The notes beneath the pieces were generated by a model. It made no database searches, was not told the DNA's origin, and worked only from the letters and a program-made list of their open reading frames with translations. Of a stretch of DNA of 64,000 nucleotides, positions 23,399 through 34,053 are shown piece after piece. The first letter of the stretch is position 1, and every line of letters starts with the position of its first letter. Source of the stretch: Scilla litardierei (taxonomy: Eukaryota; Streptophyta; Magnoliopsida; Asparagales; Asparagaceae); the NCBI GenBank assembly GCA_030789695.1, contig CM061130.1, positions 14,437,860 to 14,501,859 on the forward strand. Reading direction: 5' to 3'. A program made the position numbers and the translations under genes.

Positions 23399-23666
23399 GC
23401 TTTTCGTTAAGTGGAAAGAACAAAAGGAAATAATATACAATTTTGATGAAACCCAGTTAGAAACAAAAACCTATGAGAATTTAACACAATAAACCTATGA
23501 GGGTTTAACACATAAACCTAAAGTTTTTGAATTTATATTTTATCCTTACAATTTTGTGTGCTTAAATCTCTATGGAAAATTATTTAGTAGGAGCCGAATA
23601 TGTCGATGCCTTCATGTGTCACTATTCTGAGACACCAACATTGTAATTAAAAAAATGCAATGAGCA

Positions 23667-23669
<3 letters not shown>

Positions 23670-23739
<70 letters not shown>

Positions 23740-23758
23740 GTATGTATATATATATATA
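23670..23758. repeat. (TA)n microsatellite, left
   Basis: About 89 bases of TA with a few TATG units; abuts MITE 1. Confidence 0.97.
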
Positions 23759-24140
23759 GGTAAATCTTCATGTGAAAACATTTCGCACGGTGCGAAAATG
23801 TTTTTATCTTTTTTTTGAATTTTTTTTTTTCAAAAATTCTTTTTTCCACCCTCATTATATGTTGTTATACCCTCCTCAAAAAATAATGGTTGAGAAATAA
23901 TGTCATTTGGCCTTCGATCAAGGCATTTCATCAAATTCGCACGTTTTGAGACTGTTAAATTTGTAACGGGTGGATGGGTGCTCTAATCCCCAACGGGTTC
24001 ACCCATTATTTTCCCTGGGGTATATAATTGTATGGATTAAACATCAAAAAAAGAATTTTTGAAAAAAAAAATTTCAAAAAAAAGATAAAATTCTTTTCGC
24101 ACGGTGCGAAAAGCCTCTTTTTCGCAATGGAAGATTGCCC
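23759..24140. mobile_element. MITE 1 with ~95-bp inverted repeats, inside a TA microsatellite
   Basis: The left arm (23759-~23850) and the reverse complement of the right arm (~24048-24140) share, in order, AATCTTC, a TTCGCACSGTGCGAA palindrome, TTTTATCTTTTTTT, and TCAAAAATTCTTTTT. No coding capacity. TA repeats lie directly outside both ends, consistent with TA target preference and with the Micron type of MITE described in rice. Confidence 0.75.
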
Positions 24141-24185
24141 TATATATATATGTATGTATATATATATATGTATGTATATATATAT
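24141..24185. repeat. (TA)n microsatellite, middle
   Basis: TA/TATG repeat separating the two MITEs. Confidence 0.95.
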
Positions 24186-24351
24186 GGGATTAATGGGTAT
24201 CATACGCCATATGAGAGCTTCTCTCATACTCCCTCTCACATAAAGCATCCAAGTACAAGCCCACATGAGCTTGTACTTGGTTGTACTTGAATGCTTTATG
24301 TGAGAGGGCGTATGAGAGAAGCTCTCATATGGCGTATGATAGCCATTATTC
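24186..24351. mobile_element. MITE 2, near-perfect foldback inside TA microsatellite
   Basis: About 166 bp with arms of about 75 bases and few mismatches: TATCATACGCCATATGAGAG at 24199 is mirrored at 24325-24344, and CTCTCACATAAAGCAT at 24233 by its complement near 24293. The centre is itself palindromic (AAGTACAAGC/GCTTGTACTT). TA repeats flank both sides. Its transcript would be a long hairpin. Confidence 0.8.
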
Positions 24352-24413
24352 TATATATATATATGTATATATATATATATGTATATATGTGTATATATAT
24401 ATGTATATATGTG

Positions 24414-24464
<51 letters not shown>

Positions 24465-24477
24465 TGCTATATATATA
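24352..24477. repeat. (TA)n microsatellite, right
   Basis: About 126 bases of TA with interspersed TATG/TGTA units. Minus- and plus-strand frames rich in Ile/Tyr here are repeat products. Confidence 0.97.
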
Positions 24478-25196
24478 AAGAAAAGATGGGGAAATACCAA
24501 ATTTTTTTCAAATATGCTACATTTGATACCGACAGCTAGCAACCGGATTTCGGGGGTTTGTTGAGCAATGCATATGAAATATGGTAGATTTAGTAACCAC
24601 TTAGTGCATATCAATTCCAAAGGCCTCGAAATTTAACATCATGGTATTCCTTGTTTGGTGTCTCCCTACACATTAATTATTGATTATTCCATAGCAACGA
24701 AGACTCACAAATTGTATTAGATAATCTTATATTTTGATCTCTTAGTTTCTAAGCACCCTTCATATTGTCAAAGTGTTTCATAATACAACATCTTCTTGTT
24801 ATATTTCTTACAATGACCGTATGCTTTCAATGCTCATGACATTTGTTATACTTTAAGTTCGTGGGGAAGAAGCATTAATATGAGCATCGTCATCAATTTC
24901 TTGGTTCTTCGATAGGCTAAACTTGTTTCATGTCTCATTCTTAACCTTTTCAATTTATTTTTATGATCTTTTCGATTAATGCCAAAAGGGGGAGAGTAGA
25001 AAAATAGTAGAAAAAATAATGCACAAGGGGGAGAGATGCACATTTTGAGGGGGAGCTTGTCACAACTTTTCATGAGAGCACATTGATAGGGGGAGCTTTA
25101 TATGATGTTTATAATCACATGCACTATATGACTTGCTCTTTAATATTATTTCTCAATTTTTCTAGACTTGTTTTTCATCATCAAAAAGGGGGAGAT
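24478..25196 (+). other. Element D pre-LTR spacer with repeated polypurine tracts
   Basis: Noncoding. AGGGGGAG occurs near 24987, 25024, 25048 and 25090, and a last copy, AAAAAGGGGGAGAT (25183-25196), abuts the 3' LTR and is the probable plus-strand primer. Confidence 0.8.
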
Positions 25197-26749
25197 TGTT
25201 GGCCTAATTAGCCTACTAACTAGGTCGTACGATTTAATTTTGATGATGACAAACAAGTCATGTGTGACTAACGTCTTTCATTAAGTGATTTCAGGGGATA
25301 AGTGCAAAATAAATTTTGTTTGCAAGAGAGAGATTGTATGTGGACATTGGTACACAAAGGAAACTCCAAATAATCCTACATCATAAATAAGAAGATGAAG
25401 ACTTGAATCGGTCAAAAATGAAGATTTGATTGGATACTCAATGGATTTCATACTTGAATTCAAACTCAATGTTCTTATCCAAAACACAACACACTCGGTC
25501 TCATATTCAATCTCCTATTCAATCTCATCCAAAAACACTCTAAAAAGCCCTATCCCATTATCACACAAGGGGGAGAGCAGCAAAGAAAAAATTCGGTGGA
25601 TAAAGGATCAAATATCACAAATCTCAAATTCTTTTCATGGAGCCGCATCTTTTTGAACAAATACACAAAAAAACTGCCAAATCCTCTCCAAAAAATAAAA
25701 GCCCCAGCCGTTTTTAGAAAGAAAACCTCTACCGCATTCTTTTTTGGGTTTTGTTGTTTTTTTGATCTCATCCCATTATCAGCTGACGCATCCTTCATTA
25801 AACAAAAAACAAAAAAAAAGAGACGCACCAATTTATTAATTGATTGTGTTCCTTTCTTTGAGTGGTGTCGTCTGTCAAAAAATCACACACGCATGTAATT
25901 TTGGCCTTGCGTTCTTTTTTGTGTGGCGGCTTCTTCCTCAATTTGTTAGGGCTTCTTCAATCTCATTTTTTACGCAAGCCATGTTCCCTGAAAATAATTC
26001 TATGCGGCTTCTTCTTCAATTCCTTTGTTTGATCAAAAACATTACAGAGAGCTTCGACATCCTCACCCTGTGCTACAAAAAGGAAACTCAAGGTAACAAA
26101 TTGCAGAGAGCTTCGACATCCTTAGAGGGCTTCGACAACCTCAAAGGGCTTCGACAACCTCCTCCGAGATCAAGTGGCGCCTCCTTCTCCGATTCTTCAA
26201 ATTCCAAAAAGCATGGCCTCCGAGAACGCCCAGCTCTTCTTCTTCGATTCTCCTAGGGCCAGAACGCGCTTCCCCTTCTTCCTCAACTCATATCATGGCG
26301 AGCATCATCAGAGGAGAATCATCAAGCATAGCACACAGATCTGCATTGACTTAAGTGTTAACCAAGAATTCACAAATATCGGATTGGCAAGCGGTTCGAG
26401 CCTACGTGACCACGATCTCATAAATTTCATCACAGTGATATCTTTCTTGTTTCTTTTAACGAAGTATTAATTTGGCTATACTATTTCTTTGTGAGATCAT
26501 ATTGTGAATAGCTTTATTCAAAGGCTATCTCTGTGCTGAAACTTTACAAACTATATCTTTGTACGGTAAGATCACTCCCCGCAAGTGTGATCAGTTTTAT
26601 TGTGTTAAATCCTCATAGGTTTTTGGGGTCGGAGTTTTGGCAGGGAGCCAATCCGTTAAAAATTTCTATGCCTGGTTATCTTTTTGATTGTGATTAATAT
26701 TTTTAATTTTGTGCCATTCACCCTATTCACCCCCCCAGGGTGTTTTTCA
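25197..26749 (+). repeat. 3' LTR of element D
   Basis: 1553 bp, homologous to 20488-21995, with extra copies of the CTTCGACAACCTC motif near 26045-26165. It ends TTTTTCA before the TSD GAGTT. Confidence 0.92.
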
Positions 26750-26754
26750 GAGTT

Positions 26755-27059
26755 GTCTTCGAGTGGTATTGTAAATGATATAACAATTGCCACAGAGGGT
26801 AGATTGATCCTTGTTAGGGGATTTGATGTGCTAAATCTTATTGATGGATTGTATGTCATGAACATGATTTTGATTTTGTTGAAATTGAAGCAAATGAGGC
26901 ATGTCTGATCGTAAAGAATTGTATTTCTCTTCTGTTCTTTCGTATTTCCTACATACTTTTGGTGTGCTAAGATGTTTGTTGGTGGAACGTGATTGAGAAT
27001 ATGAGAATTTTGAAGCTTGGATTGTAAATATATGTGTTTTTTATATTTAATAAACTTCA
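26755..27059 (+). pseudogene. Receptor-like kinase C-terminus and 3' UTR, right of element D
   Basis: Continuing in frame from the GAGTT duplicate, the DNA reads LSSSGIVNDITIATEGR, matching the C-terminal tail of S-domain/cysteine-rich receptor kinases, which usually end just after a GR or AR. Here the usual stop is absent and the frame runs to a TGA near 26906. An AATAAA signal lies at 27049-27054. Together with 20011-20487 it shows that D interrupted a real but already damaged kinase gene. Confidence 0.72.
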
Positions 27060-27362
27060 TTTATGATGTGTTTTAGCAACGGTTGTTTTTTGTTACTAAA
27101 ACACTTTCGCAACGGTTGCAACTATTACTAAATTGTTTATGTATTATTTTTATACACTTAGAAAATATAATTTAATAGCAACGGTTATGTAATTTAGCAA
27201 CGGTTGTAAGCCGTTGCTAATAGCTAATTGCAACGGCCTTAAATGTAACTGTCTATTAGCAACGGTTCAAACTGTTCCTATCACATTAGCAACGGTTTAA
27301 ACCGTTGGAATTGACTCAATTAGCAACGTTTAGAACTATTTCTATTAGGCTCTTTTGTAGTG
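27060..27362. mobile_element. CACTA (En/Spm) transposon terminus fragment
   Basis: The right end CTCTTTTGTAGTG (27350-27362) is the reverse complement of a CACTACAAAA terminus. Inward lie about eight subterminal repeats of AGCAACGGTT or its complement AACCGTTGCT, the layout bound by CACTA transposases. A matching left CACTA end was not found, so the copy is truncated or very small. Confidence 0.75.
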
Positions 27363-28290
27363 GTGGGAGCTCATCAAAAGGAGGTAAAGCTCATAAAGAA
27401 GCAAGGAAACCAAAGTGAAGTGATGAAGCACACTAACCCAATGGACTATGTACAAAGAGTCAAGATATGGACCAAGCTCACTTTGGACAACATCTAGATT
27501 CAAGGATTTGATGATTTTGATGTATGTTTTAGTCATGTCTTAGATTAATTGTATAACCACTTATTGAATCTTCACACACTTAGAAAATCTTTTTAATGGT
27601 TTAAAAATGTCTTAAAATTATTTTGGAAAAGATTTCCTAGAATTTTAGCCAATTTCTGTAGTTTCATAACCAGACTAGTCATCTAGATTGACACCAAATC
27701 GACTAGCTGACTAATAGAATTAGGCTAGCAACATGTCAGAAAAGTAGTTGACTATAGTTATAAACCAAGTTGACTAGTTGTTGAACACTGGTCAGTAGGA
27801 CATGAACTATGGTCAACTAGTTTATACAAAGAGTTTCAATTTTAGCTGACAATGCTGACCTAGTCGATCAGAGTTCACCAAGTAGTCGACTAGTGGATGA
27901 ACTATAGTTGACTATTAACTAGCCATTGGCCTACACCGGTAACATTTTTCTAGCTGTCTTACTAGCCGTTGGAGGAAAGTTTGGGAAAACTGTTTTGGCC
28001 AGATTCATCCACTATATATTGAGGGTTATTGGGAGAAATTATTATGAAATTATTGATCAATTTTTGAGAAAGAGAAAAGTTTTTAAAGCCTTCGTAAAGC
28101 CCACTTAAATGATTTTCTTGGTCAATGTTTTAACCAGAGTTTCATCAATTTTCTCTTGACCTTTAAGTTTTTATCTCCTCTAACTTTAATTTTGATTTTA
28201 CTTGAGATCAAAACTTTTTTCCTTTAGCCAATATATACATCAAGCTTTAATTTTTGGCCGTAGGAAGGGTGTACAGCTTCATCATCAACA
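27363..28290 (+). repeat. Decayed LTR-like sequence with GACTAGT repeats
   Basis: No gene. Many copies of TCGACTAG/GACTAGTT-like words at 27670-27920, then a CTATATATTGAGG TATA-like box near 28010 and pyrimidine-rich sequence. This resembles the U3-R part of a Copia LTR, but ends, TSD and partner were not found. Confidence 0.3.
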
Positions 28291-28302
28291 AATGAGATTA
28301 AG

Positions 28303-28950
28303 TTGTCAAATCCAAAAGTCAGGTGGTACGTTGTATTGGAAAATCCTATTGGCTATAAATACACATTAATACCAGTTAATCACATATTTAAACATATATC
28401 CATTTTAAAACTCTCCCTCTCTCTCTCAGCACCGCTATCTCTCTCACTCATTCCACGCCTCCGCCCAGCGCCACCAACACTCCTCGACGGCCACACCTAC
28501 TTCGCCGCCTTCCACGCACTGCTGCTGCCCCGACGTCGCCGTCCTCCACCTTCTGCCTCTCTCCGATGAAGCGATAGCCAAACCCAGCAGCTCGTAACAA
28601 GCTGTGTCACCTCCCTTCTCGCTGCACCACTGCCGACGATGGTGTGCGCCACCTGTTGCTGCTGTCGACCGCACTGAGTTTGCTGCCATCCGTTAGACCC
28701 TGACCGACCACCACCGCTACCAAGCTCCACTGCCACTGAAGGCTGCGAGCCCCCCAGCTGCTCCCCCTCTCCCTCACTCCTCGCCGCCGCTCGCATCGCC
28801 CCGACGCTCCGCCATCGCCCATCCAATCCGTCGGACCACGCCATCGCCATCGCCGACTGCTGCGCCTCCCAGCACCCCCTCCGACCACCGGCGACATCGA
28901 ACGCAGCACAGCCCCTCTCCGCTGCTTAAGAAGAAGGAACAGGGTATTAA
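28303..28950 (+). other. GC-rich promoter-like stretch, unassigned
   Basis: A TATA box CTATAAATAC (28351-28360) is followed by CTCTCCCTCTCTCTCTC (28412-28428) and a GC-rich Pro/Arg/Ser-coding stretch open in several frames on both strands. It could be the R-U5 of a chromovirus-type Gypsy LTR or the 5' end of a lost gene. No protein family was recognised. Confidence 0.25.
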
Positions 28951-29756
28951 TACGTATTTTTATACGTATACGCATATAAACGTATATTCGTACGTATTAT
29001 GTTTTTATAATATATGTTTTCTGATTTAGAATTTATAATAAATCGTATAGGCCTAAGAAAAATACAAGACAAGGTCCAGAAAATTCAGCGTGACATCCCA
29101 AACGTGTTGACGCTAGTTTCATCACAATCAGGCAAGTATATTTTTCTCTGCAAAATTTTAAAGTTTAAATCTACTTACGATGTTTTCATTTAAAAACTAA
29201 TATCTTAAACTTTTCATATAAACTAATATCTTAAAATTTTCATATAAACTAATATCATAAACTTTTCACATAAACTGATATGTGAAAAAATTATATGTTA
29301 TATTATTAAACGAGACGCTCGTTTTGACAGCTTAATTGAACTATTCCAACGCGTCGTTCACTCTGAATAAATCGATGAACATTACAATAGATATTTTTCT
29401 AATTTAGAAAATTAGTATTTAAATTCATTTTAAATTCTAAAAATTGCTTTTGAGCTTTTAAAAATTATTAAAAATATACAGAGGCTTCAAAAAATTATTA
29501 TTTTCATAGGCAAAATTATTTTTATCATATCTACCATATCTAAAAATTTAGAATGTATTTTGACACCTTTTCAAGCTATTATAAAATAAAAACGGTCGAA
29601 ATAAATAGATAGAAAATGGTACGGCCTATAACCAATAAATTCTTGTGAATGCATGTACCGATTCTCGTGCACCAGCACCCTTGGGAGCTCTAGCTCCAGC
29701 CCCAGCTTACTACAACAACCTCGAAACCCCTAAGTCACCTAAAATTCTAAATTTAG
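28951..29756. other. AT-rich spacer with a short tandem repeat
   Basis: A unit of about 31 bases (TCATATAAACTAATATCTTAAA) repeats about four times at 29196-29283. Nothing else is supported. Confidence 0.5.
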
Positions 29757-29761
29757 AAAAC

Positions 29762-29928
29762 TGTTAGAGGATTGTTGGAAGAGGATTAACCATGGCGAAT
29801 AGCCATGGTACTCTATTTATAAAAATCTCATGATGAGTTAGGAATCCAAGGGACTCCCCACTAACTTAGTGGGGAGTAATGGTGAGATGGTGAGGGGGGA
29901 GGCCAAAGGCCTCCCTCAACTCACAACA
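29762..29928 (-). repeat. 3' LTR of element E
   Basis: 167 bp. On the minus strand it starts TGTTGTGAG and ends CCTCTAACA. The purine tract (reverse complement of 29929-29945) adjoins it. Three hairpins as in A; TATA box TTTATAAATAGAG on the minus strand. Confidence 0.94.
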
Positions 29929-29949
29929 CTCCCCCTCATCTCTCCATTA

Positions 29950-32900
29950 CCTTGGGTTAAGCATATGAATACTTCGGGATTCGTTATGCTAATGGGGTGG
30001 ATACTTCTGGATCCAGAGCCACTGTGGTTGCCTCGTTAAAACCTTAGCTGTGGAAAACCCAGTGGAAAAAACCAGCAGCTTAAGGGAAAAGAGTAAAACT
30101 ATCGAGGGACTCCCCCTGATCTGTACAAGCTTCAGGATTACAGATCTCCTATGTATTTATACAATCATCTCCTATTCGTCTATACATCCATCATGTTCTG
30201 AAAGAAAATACAATCATCACTCATCTTATACAAGTTTCACTCATCTAGAGGCTATAATAAAGCAGTGGCGTTCTGGAGTGGAATGCTCTTCGAAGTTGGT
30301 AGATGACGCCACTAAAGTATTCATTTAATCAGTCTTCAGTGTGTCTGCAAGGTACTGCTGGACCTGGCTGAGCGTTTCTAATACTTGCTTCTTGGATGAT
30401 GAGCTTCTCAGAAGATGTAGACATTGGAGGATGATGTGTAGATATTTAGGAGGTGGCTGGCCAATTATGTTGTAGTCATCGCGTTGATCTTTAAACCTAC
30501 ATATGCGATATATATTCCTTGACCCTTGGAAGTTGCGCAGAAGCAGCTTATCCTTGGTCTAATGTTGCTCTCCAGGGCAACACTGTATCTGGTTAACAAC
30601 TTTACTGGAGACGTTCTATCAAAGATACGTGCAGTTGGCCAGATACAGAAGTGTATCAAGTACACTAGAGCTAGGCTCTTCGGGACCTATGATGTCCTCC
30701 CCCTCTTCCAGCTACTGGAAGGTGTCATACATAAGTATCCATTTTTAATAGGATGCAAGTGGACATCATTCTTCATAAACTCCAGGTGTATGAAAGATAT
30801 TAAAGGGTTCCACCACGAAGGGGTTAAATATATAAGCCAAGATAATACCTTGTTATACCTAGGTTTTTCATTTACAAGGTATGCTTAAAGCTATCTGATA
30901 TCTAAATGGTCTCTGCAGGAGATCCTATTAGCTTTAAGTCGACCTCATATATGGGGAATATTACAAATTCTGTCAACGATCTTTTGAAAAAGATACACAT
31001 GCAGAATATTACTAAGATCAACTAATGATCTTTGTAGCCTTTATGGAGAAGACATTTCTACGTCTCTCTTTCATCTCTGGGGGTAGAGTATACCCTTCTG
31101 GAAGTTCTATATAGATCTCTATATCTATATTGCCATATATATATGCAGTCACAACGTCCATGAGCTGCATGTATTGGCTTTTACAGAGAAGTTTAGGCTT
31201 AGTAGGAAAATGATCACATTTCCTTCATTTCAATTTCTTTATGAAAATCCGAATTATATTCCACAGGTTTTTACACATTCAGGTGTATGGACTACTGGTC
31301 CAAAGACTTTGCTTTTCAAGAGTGAGTCCAGCTCTACTCTTATTGCCTCGTCCCACTTTGGCCAATCTATGCGTTTACGCTATAGAAAAGTGGGTAGAAG
31401 TCATCGTCGTATTCAGCGACGTGAACGGCAATAGCGAAAGTAAAACCGTCGTCGACGACTGTGCTATATCTGTCCAGTACCTCTCCAGTACGTACGTAAT
31501 ATAATGATATTTCTCCTGTTGTTTCCTCTGCAGGGGAAAATAGGAGGGGAGAGGTTGCTGGTCTGAGCTCAACATCCTGTGGTTGGATCATTTTGATATA
31601 TCCAGGAATCTTCCTATTTTGAAGAATGTTATATCTTGAACCAGGCAGGCGTCCTCTTTTCAATTGAGGTACATCCAATTCTGCTGCCGGTGGATTGCAT
31701 CCATATTTGAGAATGTCAATCCTAGCTGATGTGTTGGCAGCAGGACGTGTGAACAAACAATCTTCTGGTTGTCCGCAATTTTATCCAGCAATTGATGTAC
31801 TTTAGTCTTGATGTGAAGGATCTTCTGGATCTCAACTTCACACAGAAAAAGTATGCGGATCATAACGAGATTAGGACTTTTGTGTCCCATGATATGGTCT
31901 CAGAAGCTTCAGGCTTCTTTAGACTGCGTGCCTATTTTAATGATATTTTGCTCATCAAATACACATTTATCAAGACTTGGTGGTAAACCATAAGCAAGCA
32001 GCATCAGCTATAAGATATGGCAACAAGCGGGCCGTATCGTGATAAGCGATGCAGAATGCAGTGTGATGGTCCCTAAACATCAACATGCAACTGCGATTTT
32101 ACAATGGACGTGAAATCCATTGGAGTCTCTTTACCAGAGACTATGCTAACCCGTTATGATTTTGAACAAGCTGCAGGATGTTCAATTTTAATGCTAGTTG
32201 CTTGGCAGAAGTCTTGAATGATATATGTAGTAAATTCACCCACATTATAAGCTTTTGAGAAAGCTAGGTTGCGAGTGAATATAAAGGCACACATAAGACC
32301 ATCTAGTAGATTCATATATCAGTACAGTAATGAAGTACCGAAAATGGGCCATTTGCGGGGTGAATAGGCCCGCAAAAGGTCATCATGGATTCTCTTAACG
32401 AAGCCAGGAGACTCTAAACCCACATTCAGGAGGGAAGGTCTCTCTATTAGTTTTCCCTTATGACAAAGGGGGACAAGAAAATTCAACCTTTTGAAGAATC
32501 TTCAGGTTCTCCAATGGATTCATTTGATGATGCGTCCATCATCGCTGATCCAGGATGACCAAGTCCATTTTGCCATATTAAAAACTATGGCAAAGAAAGG
32601 CACTTCTGGTGTTCAGTCGAGTTGGCTTTCTATAGGATGAATATCTGTAATTATAGGGGCCCGACGGGGGTCCAATGAAATCGTAAGTAGATGGTCTTCT
32701 GGACATTCTCTTGACGAGTTACATATTGACATTCAATATATATTATCCACAATTTTCAAGTTATTTTCTTAAAAATAAATATCCTTGAAAATTGGAGATT
32801 TCCTATATGTTTAAGAGGATAATTTGCATCTTATAGTCTCGTTGTATGTGGGAGCAATATCAATGCTACACCAGTGCAACGAAGCACTGTCCACAATATT

Positions 32901-32990
32901 CCATACTTCATCTATAAGTAAAACGAAATTTTATTTAAGTCAATAAAAAAGACATTCAAAAAAAAGTTCGTACTTCAGCAAATTAAAGAT
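29950..32990 (-). pseudogene. Decayed Copia pol of element E
   Basis: Collinear by eye with A's 6545-9500 in reverse. Recognisable parts: the integrase-to-RT linker at 31367-31756 (LKRGRLPGSR), integrase fragments at 32050-32560, and RT/RNase H fragments at 30400-31350. The same short deletions seen in A recur, for example the shortened integrase near 32030-32110. No catalytic domain survives. Confidence 0.8.
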
Positions 32991-33032
32991 GAAGCAACAT
33001 TGAATTTTAAATGCATAGATAAAAGATGAAGC

Positions 33033-34053
33033 TTAATCGAGCAGGTCGTCGTTTTCGAAGTCTTTTGCAGTGAACATCATTGGTGGCTGAACAGCCACCA
33101 AGTTTGTTTCAGGCAGAGACTTTTGGCTCGCCTGATATAGTTCCTAGAGGTGGCGAGGAGTGCGGCAAATTCTGGACCAATGGCCAGTCATGCCGCATCT
33201 ATGACATTTATCCTCCCAGTTCTTCTTAGGAAGTGACACTTGGTCAGTGTTCTTTTGCTTCTTTATGAAGTTACTCTTTCCTGTATTGTTGTTGTTGGAC
33301 GGGGGTGCTGCTCCTCGTCCATTCTTCATCACAGCTTTCCCTTTGTTATTATTAGCATTCTTCTTGTTTTTCCACTTCTAGGGAGAAACGTGGTGGGCTT
33401 AAATTATGAGGGATAGGTGCAGTGCCAGCTGGACGTAAATTATGAGTGGCTAGCAGTAAATCTCGATTCTGTTCCGCCCTAAGTAGGCATGAGATCAGAT
33501 CAGAGAATTTCATGAAGTTGTGTTCACGATACTGCTGCATGAGGATTGCATCTTTCTCGTGAAACGAGGTAAATGTCTTTTCCAATATGCGTTGTTCTGT
33601 CACTTCTTCACCGCACAACTTCAGGCGTGAGGTGATATTATGAAGTGCAGAATTATACTCAGTGACGGACTTATAGTCCTGAAGTCTGAGGTTTTCCCAC
33701 TCATAACTGGCACGCGGTAATATTACATCAATTTGATATTTATACTGTGCCTCCAGCGCTATCCACAGCTCCATTGGGTCCTCTACCGTTAGGTATTCGG
33801 CCTTTAAGGTCCGATCTATATGTTTCCTAATGAAGATTATGGCTTTTGCCTTATCCACGTCGGAGACAGTGGTAGGAGTGCTACTGCTAGATGTAGCAGA
33901 AGCATCGACCGCTGCTGGGGCCAAAGGAGGAGCCAAAATGGAGCCAAGGAGGGCCATCGAACGCAAGTGGAACTTCAGGTCCACTCGCCAACTCAGGTAA
34001 TTTTTTCCTGCAGAATCGAGGACCTCGAAATCGATGCTTGCCAATTTTGCCAT
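33033..34053 (-). pseudogene. Copia gag of element E
   Basis: Open from the ATG at 34053 down to 33352 (233 codons) with UBN2-type gag (NYLSWRVDLKFHL, ELWIALEAQYKYQ, SRLKLCGEEVTEQ). A frameshift near 33400 and a TAG at about 33380 separate it from the basic linker and a perfect zinc knuckle CHRCGMTGHWSRIC near 33160-33205, which is followed by a TAG at about 33144 and the terminal stop at 33033. It is the best preserved knuckle of the A/B/E family, but the gene is broken. Confidence 0.86.

Larger units (their letters stand above)
20488..26749 (+). mobile_element. Gag-only Copia element D
   Basis: LTRs at 20488-21995 and 25197-26749 start TGTYGGCC and end TTTTTCA, with TSD GAGTT at 20483-20487 and 26750-26754. 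The initiator-Met PBS follows the 5' LTR, then a broken gag, a microsatellite-rich middle with two MITEs, several polypurine tracts and the 3' LTR. There is no protease, integrase or reverse transcriptase, so the element is non-autonomous. It splits a receptor-like kinase exon. Confidence 0.93.

Noticed and set aside
23622..24620. Ile/Tyr-rich frames that look like membrane proteins
   Set aside because: They read through TA microsatellites and MITEs.
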